Assembly: GCF_002812725.1 (NCBI RefSeq)
Contig: NZ_NMUN01000005.1
Location: 1-64,000 of the forward strand
Length of the DNA: 64,000 bases
Reading direction: 5' to 3'
Origin: Microbacterium sp. BR1
Lineage (GTDB): Bacteria; Actinomycetota; Actinomycetes; Actinomycetales; Microbacteriaceae
Part shown: piece by piece, positions 44,744 through 53,347 of the stretch
Layout of the letters: each line of letters opens with the position of its first letter
Numbering within the stretch: the first letter of the stretch is position 1
Position numbers and translations under genes: made by a program
The notes under the pieces: generated by a model
Databases searched by the model: none
Told to the model about the DNA's origin: nothing
The model's input: the letters and a program-made list of their open reading frames with translations, nothing else

Positions 44744-46264
44744 ATGTCCTCGACGAGAACCGACAGCGTCCCCGCGATCGGCGGCCCCGCGGTACCCACC
44801 GGCAGCGTGCCGGTCGGGGCGCACGGCCTGACCGCCGCCCAGAACCGCATCATCTGGCTGCTGCTGGCCGCCGCCTTCGTCGCGATCCTGAACGAGACGA
44901 CGATGGGTGTCGCGATCCCGCACCTCATCGACGACCTCTCGATCACGGCCGTCGCAGCGCAGTGGCTGACCACGGCCTTCATGCTGACGATGGCCGTCGT
45001 GATCCCCATCACCGGGTTCCTGCTGCAGCGCTACACCACCCGCCAGGTCTTCCTCGCGGCCATGGGGCTGTTCTCGCTCGGAACCCTCCTCGCCTTCGTC
45101 TCCCCCGGTTTCGAAATGCTCCTCGGCGCCCGGGTCGTCCAGGCGTCGGGCACGGCGATCATGATGCCCCTGCTGATGACGACCCTCATGACGATCGTCC
45201 CGCCGCACCTGCGCGGACGCATGATGGGGCGCGTCAGCGTGGTCATGGCGCTTGCGCCCGCGATCGGCCCCACGGTTTCGGGCTTCCTGCTCGAAACGGT
45301 CGGCTGGCGCTGGATCTTCGGCCTCGTCCTTCCCATCGCGCTCGTCGCGCTCGGCGCCGGAGCGCGCTGGATGACGAATCTCGGTGAGACGCGCAAGGCT
45401 CCCATCGACATCCTCTCCGTCGTGCTGTCGGCCCTCGGATTCGGTGGCATCGTCTTCGGCCTGAGCCAGATCGGCGGCGGCCATGGCGGTGATGCCGCGG
45501 CGGATTCGCTCTCGACCGTGACGCTCACCGTGTCGTTCGTCGTGGGCGTCGTGGCCCTTGCACTGTTCGTGTGGCGGCAGCTGCGCCTGCAGCGCCGCGA
45601 CCAGGCCCTGCTCGATCTGCGCGTTTTCCTCTCGCTCAACTTCTCACTCGCGATCACGCAGATGCTGGTCGTCGCGATGGCGTTCTTCGGTGCCATCACG
45701 GTCCTGCCGCTGTACCTGCAGCGTGTGATCGGCGTGACGGCGCTCGAAACGGGCCTGATCGTCCTTCCCGGCGCACTCGCCATGGGACTGCTCGGTCCCG
45801 TCATCGGACGCATCTACGACCGCTTCGGCACGCGCGTCCTGCTCATTCCGGGCTCGATCATCTCGAGCGCGACGCTGTGGTTCTACACGACCCTCGGCGA
45901 GGACACCTCGATCCTCATGATCGTCATCGCCCAGACCCTGCTGTCCGTGGGGCTCGCATTCTCCTTCACGCCGCTGTTCACCGCCTCGCTCGCCTCCCTC
46001 GAGCCGAGGCTGTACTCCTACGGAAGTGCCGTCCTCGCGACCACGCAGCAGGTGGCAGGGGCTGCCGGTATCGCGCTGCTCATCACCGTGATGTCATCGG
46101 TCGCGGCGGGCGCCGTGGCGGAGGGCATGGGCGAGGTCGCGGCCGAGGCATCCGGCGTTCGCGCGGCGTTCATGATCTCGGCGATCGTGTCGACCGTCGC
46201 CGTCGTGCTGGCGTTCTTCATCCGCAAGCCTGCCGACTCGGTCGGCGCGCCGCCCGTCCACTGA
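44744..46264 (+). CDS. DHA2-family MFS transporter (second paralogue)
   Basis: A 506-residue, 14-helix MFS protein of the EmrB/QacA group. It starts with a 30-residue cytoplasmic segment, then IIWLLLAAAFVAILNETTMG. The ITGFLLQRYTTRQVFLAAM loop replaces the usual motif A, and VMALAPAIGPTVSGFLLETV is motif C, the antiporter motif. Sequence is clearly different from the pump at 40356, so this is not a recent duplicate. Helix 1 has NETTMGVAIP in place of the DxTVVNVALP motif. CTGGAGA lies 8 nt before the ATG. Confidence 0.88.
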   Translation: MSSTRTDSVPAIGGPAVPTGSVPVGAHGLTAAQNRIIWLLLAAAFVAILNETTMGVAIPHLIDDLSITAVAAQWLTTAFMLTMAVVIPITGFLLQRYTTRQVFLAAMGLFSLGTLLAFVSPGFEMLLGARVVQASGTAIMMPLLMTTLMTIVPPHLRGRMMGRVSVVMALAPAIGPTVSGFLLETVGWRWIFGLVLPIALVALGAGARWMTNLGETRKAPIDILSVVLSALGFGGIVFGLSQIGGGHGGDAAADSLSTVTLTVSFVVGVVALALFVWRQLRLQRRDQALLDLRVFLSLNFSLAITQMLVVAMAFFGAITVLPLYLQRVIGVTALETGLIVLPGALAMGLLGPVIGRIYDRFGTRVLLIPGSIISSATLWFYTTLGEDTSILMIVIAQTLLSVGLAFSFTPLFTASLASLEPRLYSYGSAVLATTQQVAGAAGIALLITVMSSVAAGAVAEGMGEVAAEASGVRAAFMISAIVSTVAVVLAFFIRKPADSVGAPPVH

Positions 46265-46345
46265 GCGGGTCGCGCGGGGCAGGAACGTCCGTGGACGCTG
46301 TCAAGCCCCTGGGGTCTCGCGCATCGGTTGCGTAGCGTCAACAGC

Positions 46346-46894
46346 ATGACTGATCTCACAGGAAAACGAATCGCCTTTCTCGCGACGGACGGCTTCGAGG
46401 ACAGTGAACTCACGTCCCCCTGGGCCGCCGTCACCGACGCCGGGGCAACCGCGGTGATGATCGCGCCCGAGGCCGGATCCATCGAGGGGAAGAACGGCCA
46501 CACGCAGCAGGTGGACGAGATCTCGGCATCCGCGGATCCGAGCGCATACGACGCGATCGTCCTGCCCGGGGGCGTCGTGAACGCCGATCACCTGCGCATG
46601 GACGCGGCATCCGTCGCCTTCGCGAAGGCGTTCTTCGAGGCCTCGAAGCCCGTCGGCGCCATCTGCCACGCGGCGTGGCTCCTGATCGAGGCGGACGTCG
46701 TCGACGGCCGGACGATCACGAGCTACCCGAGCCTGGCGACCGACCTGAAGAATGCGGGAGCGGATTGGGTCGACGAAGAGGTCGTCGTCGACCAGGGGCT
46801 CGTCTCGAGCCGCACCCCCGACGATCTGCCCGCGTTCAACGCCAAGGTGATCGAGGAGATCTCCGAGGGGCGCCACGAGGGCCAGCACGCCTGA
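46346..46894 (+). CDS. DJ-1/PfpI family protein (YhbO-like deglycase/protease)
   Basis: A 182-residue class I amidotransferase-like protein. The nucleophile elbow is GAICHAAWLLIEADVV, with Cys at about residue 108 and the following His; the Glu of FEDSELTSPW completes the usual PfpI site. TITSYPSLATDLKNAGADWV is typical of the PfpI/YhbO branch, which protects against carbonyl and oxidative stress; the enzymatic activity is debated in the literature. ATG 46346 is chosen because TAGCGT ends 7 nt upstream (probable leaderless mRNA); an ATG at 46328 lies before this -10. Confidence 0.88.
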   Translation: MTDLTGKRIAFLATDGFEDSELTSPWAAVTDAGATAVMIAPEAGSIEGKNGHTQQVDEISASADPSAYDAIVLPGGVVNADHLRMDAASVAFAKAFFEASKPVGAICHAAWLLIEADVVDGRTITSYPSLATDLKNAGADWVDEEVVVDQGLVSSRTPDDLPAFNAKVIEEISEGRHEGQHA

Positions 46895-46956
46895 CAAGAC
46901 CCGGCGAGTCCGCCGCGGATAGCGGGGACCGGCCGAAAGTCAGAGGATGGCGCGCG

Positions 46957-47094
46957 TCAACTGCTGCAGCACGCACCACCGCAGCAGGAGCCCGCGGCAT
47001 CCTCTGCGTTCGTCATCAGCAGGTTCTTGTCGTCGGAGATGGGCTTGAGGGTCTGCACGGGGGCGTTCTCGGGCGACGTGTTCATGATCTCCAT
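46957..47094 (-). CDS. 45-residue Cys-rich peptide of unknown function
   Basis: A small frame starting MEIMNTSPENAPVQTLKPIS and ending GSCCGGACCSS, with four Cys in the last nine residues. The first 35 residues are acidic to neutral and Cys-free. GGAG lies 9 nt before ATG 47094; two more ATGs (47103, 47085) are in frame. The layout is like a metal-binding tail or a RiPP precursor (leader plus Cys-rich core), but no modification enzyme is nearby. The neighbours are DJ-1, a small acidic protein and a CDF metal transporter. I do not recognise a family; coding is supported by the ribosome site and the abrupt Cys tail. Confidence 0.5.
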   Translation of the reverse strand: MEIMNTSPENAPVQTLKPISDDKNLLMTNAEDAAGSCCGGACCSS

Positions 47095-47191
47095 GCTAAT
47101 CATCTCCAGAGAGGCGGGCGTCGGTAGCACGATCCGCCCACCCGGCACCAGCCCGCGCGCACCGACGATTCCGACGTCTAGGGTCGGGACC

Positions 47192-47419
47192 ATGGATGAC
47201 CAGGCCCGGGATGACAAGACCATGAATGACAAGAACGACACCGGCGATGTCGACATGACGGCCGAAGAGAAGCGCCGCGACCAGTTGCTCGCGGCGCCCG
47301 ACGCCGTCGAGTCCGACGCCGCCCCCCGCATCGAGGTCTCGAAGCACGACGGCAACACGCGTATCGACATCGCCGACGACGCGCCGGTCCGCCCCGGACC
47401 GGCACCCGAGGGCGACTGA
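47192..47419 (+). CDS. Small acidic protein, 75 residues
   Basis: A hydrophilic protein starting MDDQARDDKTMNDKNDTGDV, rich in Asp, Glu, Lys and Pro, with an AEEKRRDQLLAAPDAVESD helix and a Pro-rich end. No known domain. Proteins like this occur in many Microbacterium genomes and are sometimes mislabelled as transporters. TAGGGT (47179-47184) ends 7 nt before ATG 47192, consistent with a leaderless mRNA. It is divergent from the Cys-rich peptide and convergent with the CDF transporter. Confidence 0.6.
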   Translation: MDDQARDDKTMNDKNDTGDVDMTAEEKRRDQLLAAPDAVESDAAPRIEVSKHDGNTRIDIADDAPVRPGPAPEGD

Positions 47420-47471
47420 TCCCCGTCAGCGTTCGGCCCCTCGGCGTTTGGCCCGTCAGCGTTCGGATTCG

Positions 47472-48431
47472 TCAGCGTTCGGCTTCGTCCGGCAGCTTCG
47501 CCACGACGATCAGCGAGACATCCTGCACCTTCCAGTCGAGCGCGACGATGGCCTCCGTCGCGGCGGTCAAGCGTCTGACGCTCACCCGCTTCGTCCGTGG
47601 CACGACGAAGGCTTCGACGTGGAACACCTGGCCTTCGTCCCGCACCCGCACGCCGGCCTCGCGGATCCAGCTCACCCGCGACAGGGCCGCGATGATCTCC
47701 TCGATGAGCGGGTGCGGCTCACGATCATCGACCGATCGAGCACGCTGATCCATCAGATCCCGAACCGCCGTGCGGGTGTTCTTCACACCGTCCCACAGGA
47801 TTCCCGCCGAGATGAAAAGGGCGGCGGCGCCATCCAGCCACCACCATCCGATCCCGATGCCGAGCACCCCGACGATCGAGGCGGCGTTGGTCGTCCAGTC
47901 CGCCTTCGCCATGTCGGCGTCCGCGAACAGCACCTTGTTGTGCAGAAGCGGCGCCAGGCGACTCTTCGCCGGGGCGTAGATCAGCGGGCCCACGACGATC
48001 ACGGCCATCACGCCGATCATGAACCAGCCGAGCCACACGGCGGTGCCGAACACGACGACCGTCCCGATCGTCGGATGCTCGGCCGCGAGCAGGCCGATGA
48101 CCGATTCCGCCGCCAGGCTCCCTCCCACCGCGAGCAGCGCGACGCCCGCGACGAGATGTCCGATGCCCATCGTGCGGTGCAGGCCGTACGGGAATCTGCG
48201 CGTCGGGCGCCGCCGCACGAAGATCAGGGCGACGAGGAATGCGATCTGCGGGATGAGCGACAGCATGTCCTCGATCCACGCGGTCTTCATCGCCTGGGAG
48301 TTGCCCACGACCAGGGCAACCAGCACGATGGTCACGCTCGTGAATCCGATCGTGATCCATTCGAGGCGCACGGCCCGACGGAGGGCGTCGGCCTGATCCT
48401 GCGGCAGGTCCACCCGGCCGAAGGTGTTCAC
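47472..48431 (-). CDS. Cation diffusion facilitator (CDF) metal transporter
   Basis: A 319-residue protein with six helices (about residues 25-215) and a C-terminal cytoplasmic domain. Metal-site-like motifs: AWIEDMLSLIPQIAFLVALI in helix 2 (D of the HxxxD-type site is conserved, the other position differs) and ADADMAKADWTTNAASIVGV in helix 5 (DxxxD). RRRPTRRFPYGLHRTMGIGH follows helix 2, as in CDF proteins. Zn, Fe or Mn export is likely; the metal is not predictable. ATG 48431 overlaps the upstream lipoprotein gene by four bases (ATGA). Confidence 0.82.
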   Translation of the reverse strand: MNTFGRVDLPQDQADALRRAVRLEWITIGFTSVTIVLVALVVGNSQAMKTAWIEDMLSLIPQIAFLVALIFVRRRPTRRFPYGLHRTMGIGHLVAGVALLAVGGSLAAESVIGLLAAEHPTIGTVVVFGTAVWLGWFMIGVMAVIVVGPLIYAPAKSRLAPLLHNKVLFADADMAKADWTTNAASIVGVLGIGIGWWWLDGAAALFISAGILWDGVKNTRTAVRDLMDQRARSVDDREPHPLIEEIIAALSRVSWIREAGVRVRDEGQVFHVEAFVVPRTKRVSVRRLTAATEAIVALDWKVQDVSLIVVAKLPDEAER

Positions 48432-48952
48432 GGGGACGTCTCCTCGTCCAGGTAGCGTTCGAGCGCCGACAGGAACCGATTCTCGCCGAGGGGCACGAAC
48501 ATGACGATCGCGCGCCCGTCCGCACCGGGTATGCCGGGATACTCCCGGGTGACAGCGACGCGGTCCGCCCAGGGCGTGGCACCCGTCATACCTCCCACGA
48601 TCAGATCGAGCTCACCGCGTTCCATCTCGCCGACGAGCGTCTCTTCGCTGCCGACCGTCCAGTCGATGCGAGCGTCGAGGGCGTCGGCGAAGCCCCGCGC
48701 GAGCTCGGCGGCCGCGCCACCGATACGTTCGTCGGCGGTCTGGCCACCGGAGGCCTCGATGCTCACCAGGGCACTGTCGGGCGACGCGCCCACGCGCAGC
48801 ACCCCGCCCGAGACACGATCGAGCGCACCATCCGGATCCGCCGGGATCCGGATCCCGCAACCCGCGAGAAGCGCGACGAGAACGAGCGCGACGGCCACGG
48901 CGAGGGGCCGGGGCACATCACGCACCCCGGTCGCCCCCCGCGAGCGGGTCAC
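48428..48952 (-). CDS. Single-lobe solute-binding-like lipoprotein
   Basis: A 174-residue protein with a signal peptide and lipobox LAGC (Cys at about residue 32). The mature part starts GGVLRVGASPDSALVS and contains ETLVGEMERGELDLIVGGMT and RVAVTREYPGI, features of lobe I of family 3 binding proteins. It is about 80-100 residues shorter than a complete family 3 protein and lacks a clear second lobe and ABC partners, so it may be a truncated or repurposed binding protein. GTG 48952 overlaps the alcohol dehydrogenase TGA (GTGA). Confidence 0.7.
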   Translation of the reverse strand: MTRSRGATGVRDVPRPLAVAVALVLVALLAGCGIRIPADPDGALDRVSGGVLRVGASPDSALVSIEASGGQTADERIGGAAAELARGFADALDARIDWTVGSEETLVGEMERGELDLIVGGMTGATPWADRVAVTREYPGIPGADGRAIVMFVPLGENRFLSALERYLDEETSP

Positions 48953-50124
48953 GGCTCCAGCACGACCTTGATGCATCCGTCCGCCTTCTTCTGGAACGTC
49001 TCGTACATCTCGGGAGCACGATCCAGCGAAACGCGATGCGTCGTGAGGTCCATGACACCCAGGGGGTCGCTGGAGTCCTCGACGAGCGGAAGGATGTCAT
49101 CGATCCACCGCTTCACATTGCACTGCCCCATGCGCATGCCGATCTGCTTGTCGAACATGGTCTTCATGGGCATGATGTCGGCATCCCCGGCGTACACCCC
49201 GCTGAGCGAGACCGTGCCGCCGCGGCGCACGAGGTCGATCGACGCGTGCAGCGCCGCGAGCCGGTCGATCCCCACCCTTTCCATCAGCGGCTGCGACACC
49301 ACGTCCGGCAGCAGCCCGATCGCGGTCTGGGCGGCCTTGATGCCCGGATTGCCATGGGCCTCGAGCCCGACGGCGTCCACGACGGAGTCCGCGCCACGAC
49401 CCTCGGTCAGGTCCCGCAACTCCGCGACGACATCGTCCGTCAGGTCATAGGCCAGGACTCCGTGGCGTTCGGCCATCGCACGCCGCTCGGGCACGGGATC
49501 GACGGCGAGCACGCGGAACCCGCGATGCACGCCGATACGCGCGACGAACTGCCCGACCGGCCCGAGACCCATCACGGCGAGGGTGCCGCCCTCGGGCACG
49601 TCGGCGTACTCGACGCCCTGCCACGCGGTGGGCAGGATGTCGCTGAGGAACAGGTAGCGGTCGTCCGGCAGATCGCGGCCGACGCGGATGTGGTTGTAGT
49701 CCGCGTGCGGCACCCGGAGGTACTCGGCCTGGCCGCCGGGCACCTGCCCGTAGAGCTTGGTGTAGCCGAACAGTGCCGCGCCGCTGCCGTACTCGCGCAC
49801 CTGCGTGGTCTCGCACTGGGACTGCAGTCCGCGGCGGCACATGAAGCAGTGCCCGCAAGAGATGTTGAACGGCACGACGACGCGGTCGCCGATGGCGAGG
49901 TCCGTGACGTCGGATCCGACCTCGACGACGACGCCCATCGGCTCGTGGCCGAGGATGTCCCCGCGATCGAGGAACGGCCCGAGCAATTCGTACAGGTGCA
50001 GGTCCGATCCGCAGATGGCGGTGGAGGTGATCTTGACGATGGCGTCGGTCGCGAATTCGATCCGCGGATCGGGAACCTCCTCGACCGCGAGGGAACGCTT
50101 GCCCTGCCAGGTGAGTGCCTTCAT
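48949..50124 (-). CDS. Zinc-dependent alcohol dehydrogenase, formaldehyde-dehydrogenase-like
   Basis: A 391-residue medium-chain dehydrogenase. Catalytic zinc ligands appear in ICGSDLHLYE and GHEPMGVVVEVGSD; the structural zinc loop is CGHCFMCRRGLQSQC; the Rossmann fold has AVMGLGPVGQFVARIGVHRG. The total length, with an inserted C-terminal segment (DVVSQPLMERVGIDRLAALH), is like the glutathione-independent formaldehyde/threonine dehydrogenase branch. The substrate is uncertain. ATG 50124 has GAGG 6 nt upstream, better than ATG 50136. First gene of a unit with the single-lobe lipoprotein and CDF transporter. Confidence 0.88.
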   Translation of the reverse strand: MKALTWQGKRSLAVEEVPDPRIEFATDAIVKITSTAICGSDLHLYELLGPFLDRGDILGHEPMGVVVEVGSDVTDLAIGDRVVVPFNISCGHCFMCRRGLQSQCETTQVREYGSGAALFGYTKLYGQVPGGQAEYLRVPHADYNHIRVGRDLPDDRYLFLSDILPTAWQGVEYADVPEGGTLAVMGLGPVGQFVARIGVHRGFRVLAVDPVPERRAMAERHGVLAYDLTDDVVAELRDLTEGRGADSVVDAVGLEAHGNPGIKAAQTAIGLLPDVVSQPLMERVGIDRLAALHASIDLVRRGGTVSLSGVYAGDADIMPMKTMFDKQIGMRMGQCNVKRWIDDILPLVEDSSDPLGVMDLTTHRVSLDRAPEMYETFQKKADGCIKVVLEP

Positions 50125-50328
50125 GAAAATCCTCATCTCCCGCCGACGGGGGCGTCGGCCGGTGCCCACACTCGCCTTCCCATCCCATCCGCGCCACCCA
50201 CTTGCGCCCGGACGCCGGGGCCGCCACAATCCCCGCGAACGATCCAGGTGCTCTGGACTGTCAACCCCCGGGCGCGGATGCTCGAGGCATAGGACAATCG
50301 GTTACGCCCGCAGAACGGAAGAGACCCC

Positions 50329-50847
50329 ATGGCCCGCAACGTCAGAGTCCTGCACTGCCCGCCCGAAGCCGTCTTCCGCGTTCTCGAGGACGGATGGCTC
50401 TACCCCGCCTGGGTCGTGGGCGCGACGCGCATGCGGGACGTCGATGCCGGATGGCCCGAAGCGGGCGGTCGCCTGCATCATTCCGTCGGGGTGTGGCCTG
50501 CGCTGATAGACGACGAGACGTCCTCGATCGAGTGGAACCCGCCGCACCGCATGGTCATGCGCGCGAAGGGCTGGCCGATCGGCGAGGCGCGGGTGACGAT
50601 CGACGTGAAGCCCCGCGACGAGGGCTGCGTCGTCCGCATCCAGGAGCACGCTGTCGCCGGCCCCGCGACGCTCATCCCCCGCCCGATCGCCGATGCGATG
50701 CTGCGCTGGCGGAACGCCGAGACCCTCCATCGTCTGGCGTACCTGGCCGAGGGGCTGAGCACCTCGCCCGAGGAATCCACCGCGGACGAGGAGGGCACGG
50801 GCGCCGTCGACGGCGACACCGACCCACGCGGAGGCGACGACGCGTGA
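50329..50847 (+). CDS. SRPBCC (START-like) family protein
   Basis: A 172-residue protein of the polyketide cyclase/START-like fold. It starts [20 protein letters not shown], then [20 protein letters not shown] and [20 protein letters not shown], the typical hydrophobic-ligand-binding beta sheet. The C-terminus is an acidic low-complexity tail ([17 protein letters not shown]). No catalytic residues can be assigned. Its stop overlaps the GTG of the next gene (GTGA). The pairing of SRPBCC and a phytoene-dehydrogenase-like gene recurs in Actinobacteria, so both may act on one lipid or isoprenoid compound. Confidence 0.82.
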   Translation: MARNVRVLHCPPEAVFRVLEDGWLYPAWVVGATRMRDVDAGWPEAGGRLHHSVGVWPALIDDETSSIEWNPPHRMVMRAKGWPIGEARVTIDVKPRDEGCVVRIQEHAVAGPATLIPRPIADAMLRWRNAETLHRLAYLAEGLSTSPEESTADEEGTGAVDGDTDPRGGDDA

Positions 50848-52325
50848 GCGCGATGCGCGCCGCGGAACGGGCGACCGAGGTCGATGCGGTCATCGTCGGA
50901 GCTGGTCCCAACGGTCTTGCGGCCGCGGTGACGCTCGCCCGGGCCGGCCTGTCGGTGCGCGTGTTCGAGCGCGCGGCGCGCGTCGGTGGTGGAACGTCTT
51001 CGCGTGAACTGACCCTGCCGGGATTCGTCCACGACGTCTGCTCGGCCGTGCATCCGCTCGCGTTCGAATCGCGCTTCTTCCGCGAGTTCGAGCTCACTCG
51101 ACGCGTCGACTTCGTCACCCCGGATGTGTCTTTCGCGCACCCGCTCGACAGGGGCGCCGCCGCGATCGCGTACCGCGATCTCGAGCGCACTCGCGAGGGG
51201 CTCGGGTCGGATGGTGCGGCGTATGCCGCGCTCATCGGTCCCCTCGCCGAGCGCTCGAGCCACGTCGCCGACCTCACCGGACAGTCGCTGCTGCGGGTGC
51301 CGACGAGTCCGGTCACGGCGCTCGCCTTCGCCGCCGCGACGCTCGAGCAGGGAACTCCCGCGTGGAACGCACGTTTCCGGGGACGCGCCGCGCCCGCGCT
51401 GCTGACCGGCGCGGCCGCCCACACGTCGCTTCCGCTCCCGAGCCTCGCGTCCGCCGGTGCGGGACTCGCCCTGACCGCGTATGCCCACGCGCGCGGCTGG
51501 CCGATTCCCCGCGGTGGCAGCCAGGCGATCGCCGACGCCATGGTCGACGACATCCTGGCGCACGGCGGGGCCGTCGAGACGGGCGTCGAGGTCACGAGCC
51601 TCGCCGACCTGCCCCGCGCGCGCGTGACGCTACTCGACCTGACGCCACGCTCGCTCGTGCGGCTCGCGGGCCCGCGGCTGCCCGACCGTTACCGGCGAGC
51701 GCTCTCGAATTTCCGATACGGCAACGCATCGGCCAAGGTCGACTTCGCCCTGTCGGAACCCGTTCCCTGGACGCATCCCGAGTTGCGCCGCGCGGGTACC
51801 CTGCATCTCGGCGGCTCTCGAGAAGAGATCGCGGCGAGCGAGAACGAGGTCGCGAACGGACGCCTGAGCGGGCTGCCGTACGTCCTCGCGTCGCAACCGT
51901 CCGTCTTCGACGACTCCCGGGCTCCCGAGGGCATGCACACGCTGTGGACCTACACCCACGTGCCCTCGGGCAGCACCGCCGATCGCGGCGAGGCCGTCAT
52001 TCGACAGATCGAGCGCTTCGCCCCGGGCTTCCGCGACACGATCCTGGGCATGTCGTCGTGGACGGCGGCTGATCTGCAGCGGCACAACCCGAACTATCCC
52101 GGTGGCGATATCTCTGCGGGAACTCCGGATCTGTTCCAGCTCGTCCGCCGTCCGGTCCTCAGCTCCGATCCGTGGCGCACGCCGTTGCCCGGCGTGTATC
52201 TGGCGTCCGCGTCCGTCACCCCCGGCCCGGGCGTACACGGCCTCGGCGGATGGCTCGCGGCGCGCAGCGCTCTGCGACACGAGTTCGGGATCGAGGCCTG
52301 GCCGAACCTCTCGCTCGGCTCCTGA
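50844..52325 (+). CDS. Phytoene dehydrogenase-like FAD/NAD(P) oxidoreductase
   Basis: A 493-residue flavoprotein. The FAD dinucleotide-binding motif is [20 protein letters not shown] (about residues 14-33), followed by [20 protein letters not shown]. The C-terminal flavin motif is [20 protein letters not shown]. This is the CrtI/COG1233 superfamily, but the region specific to true carotenoid desaturases is not obvious, and no crtB or crtE genes are in the window. GTG 50844 is fixed by overlap with the SRPBCC stop. Cytoplasmic or membrane-associated. Confidence 0.85.
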   Translation: MSAMRAAERATEVDAVIVGAGPNGLAAAVTLARAGLSVRVFERAARVGGGTSSRELTLPGFVHDVCSAVHPLAFESRFFREFELTRRVDFVTPDVSFAHPLDRGAAAIAYRDLERTREGLGSDGAAYAALIGPLAERSSHVADLTGQSLLRVPTSPVTALAFAAATLEQGTPAWNARFRGRAAPALLTGAAAHTSLPLPSLASAGAGLALTAYAHARGWPIPRGGSQAIADAMVDDILAHGGAVETGVEVTSLADLPRARVTLLDLTPRSLVRLAGPRLPDRYRRALSNFRYGNASAKVDFALSEPVPWTHPELRRAGTLHLGGSREEIAASENEVANGRLSGLPYVLASQPSVFDDSRAPEGMHTLWTYTHVPSGSTADRGEAVIRQIERFAPGFRDTILGMSSWTAADLQRHNPNYPGGDISAGTPDLFQLVRRPVLSSDPWRTPLPGVYLASASVTPGPGVHGLGGWLAARSALRHEFGIEAWPNLSLGS

Positions 52326-52375
52326 GCGGGGAATCCCCGGGACGGCAACGCCTCGAGCCGGGCTAGGCTCCAGCT

Positions 52376-52678
52376 GTGGACGAGATCGAGAACATGACCC
52401 GACAGCTGGAGCGGCTGCTGGGCGACCCCATCGCCGACGCCGTGGCGGGCACGGTGATGATCGTCTCGGTGTCCGAGCCGACCCGCCGCTGGGGGTACCA
52501 AGCCTGCCAGATCGAGATCGTGCCGGATGCGCCCGGGATCGAGCCCGTGCGTGTTGCGACCGAGGTCGTAACGACGCGCAAACACTGGCCCAGAGTCGGG
52601 GGCATACTGCCTGCGCGCATCTCGACGACCCGTCCCGAGCGGATGGACATCAACTGGGATGCGCTCGCTCGAGGCTGA
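52376..52678 (+). CDS. Small hypothetical protein, 100 residues
   Basis: Starts GTG; MDEIENMTRQLERLLGDPIA, then a beta-rich part with GYQACQIEIVPDAPGIEPV and VTTRKHWPRVGGILPARIST. No recognised family. The organised alternation of strands, TAGGCT (52364-52369) ending 6 nt before the GTG, and the clean fit between neighbouring stops favour a real gene. It converges with the TetR gene at 52707. Confidence 0.6.
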   Translation: MDEIENMTRQLERLLGDPIADAVAGTVMIVSVSEPTRRWGYQACQIEIVPDAPGIEPVRVATEVVTTRKHWPRVGGILPARISTTRPERMDINWDALARG

Positions 52679-52706
52679 AGAGGCGACCCGCGCAATCCCG
52701 ACGCCG

Positions 52707-53309
52707 TCAGGCGACCCGGAGCAGAGCCGAGAGCCGCCCCGAAGTTTCGACCAGTGTCTGCAGACGCGCCGCGGATACACCCACCCGGCTGAGCTGGATG
52801 AGGCCCTGCGAAACCATCACCACGTGTGCACCGAGCGGATTGATTCGATCTTCGGCTAGGTCGATCTCGCCCGTTGCGACGCTCTCCGCGACGCGAGCCG
52901 CGACCACATTCTCCATGCGTTCGATCGTCCGGGATGCGACGACCACGACGTCGGGGAAGCGCGCGGCGAGTTCTCCGATGCTGTTGAGCATCAGGCATCC
53001 GCGTCGCTCAGCGCCGGAGGTGCAATCCCGCACGATCTTGTCGAGGTAGTTCACGACAGCCTCCTCGAAGCTGCCCGCGTGATCCGCAATCACGTTCTCG
53101 ACCAGCTCGACGCGTTGATCGCAGTACCGCTCGAAGGTCTTCAGGAACAACCCGAGCTTGCTGCCGTAGGCGCTGTACAGGCTGCCGTTCGCGACGCCCG
53201 AACGCTCGGCTATCAGCTCGATGGACGTGCGCTCGTAGCCGCGCGACCAGAAGAGATCCTCGGCGACATCGAGGAGGTGCTGCTCGTCGAAGCTGCGCGG
53301 ACGGCCCAT
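52707..53309 (-). CDS. TetR-family transcriptional regulator (AcrR/YxaF type)
   Basis: A 200-residue repressor. The DNA-binding domain is GRPRSFDEQHLLDVAEDLFW, then GYERTSIELIAERSGVANGS and LYSAYGSKLGLFLKTFERYC. The C-terminal domain has the RRGCLMLNSIGELAARFPDV segment, shared with LmrA/YxaF-like TetR proteins. ATG 53309 gives the usual MGRPRSFD start; ATG 53324 would add five residues. The target is unknown; the closest genes are a metallophosphoesterase upstream and the small protein downstream. Confidence 0.87.
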   Translation of the reverse strand: MGRPRSFDEQHLLDVAEDLFWSRGYERTSIELIAERSGVANGSLYSAYGSKLGLFLKTFERYCDQRVELVENVIADHAGSFEEAVVNYLDKIVRDCTSGAERRGCLMLNSIGELAARFPDVVVVASRTIERMENVVAARVAESVATGEIDLAEDRINPLGAHVVMVSQGLIQLSRVGVSAARLQTLVETSGRLSALLRVA

Positions 53310-53347
53310 GGGATAACGGTACATCGCGGACGATGAGCGCCGCGCGG

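Noticed and set aside
40356..46264. Antibiotic biosynthesis or resistance island
   Set aside because: Only efflux genes and one regulator are present, with no biosynthetic enzymes and no change of codon use or mobile element near them.
46957..47370. A 137-codon minus-strand version of the Cys-rich peptide
   Set aside because: The extra N-terminal residues come from antisense of the small acidic gene and lack a ribosome site; the short form has GGAG 9 nt upstream.
50844..52325. Carotenoid biosynthesis cluster around the phytoene-dehydrogenase-like gene
   Set aside because: No phytoene synthase, GGPP synthase or cyclase is in the window, and the protein belongs to a broad superfamily.
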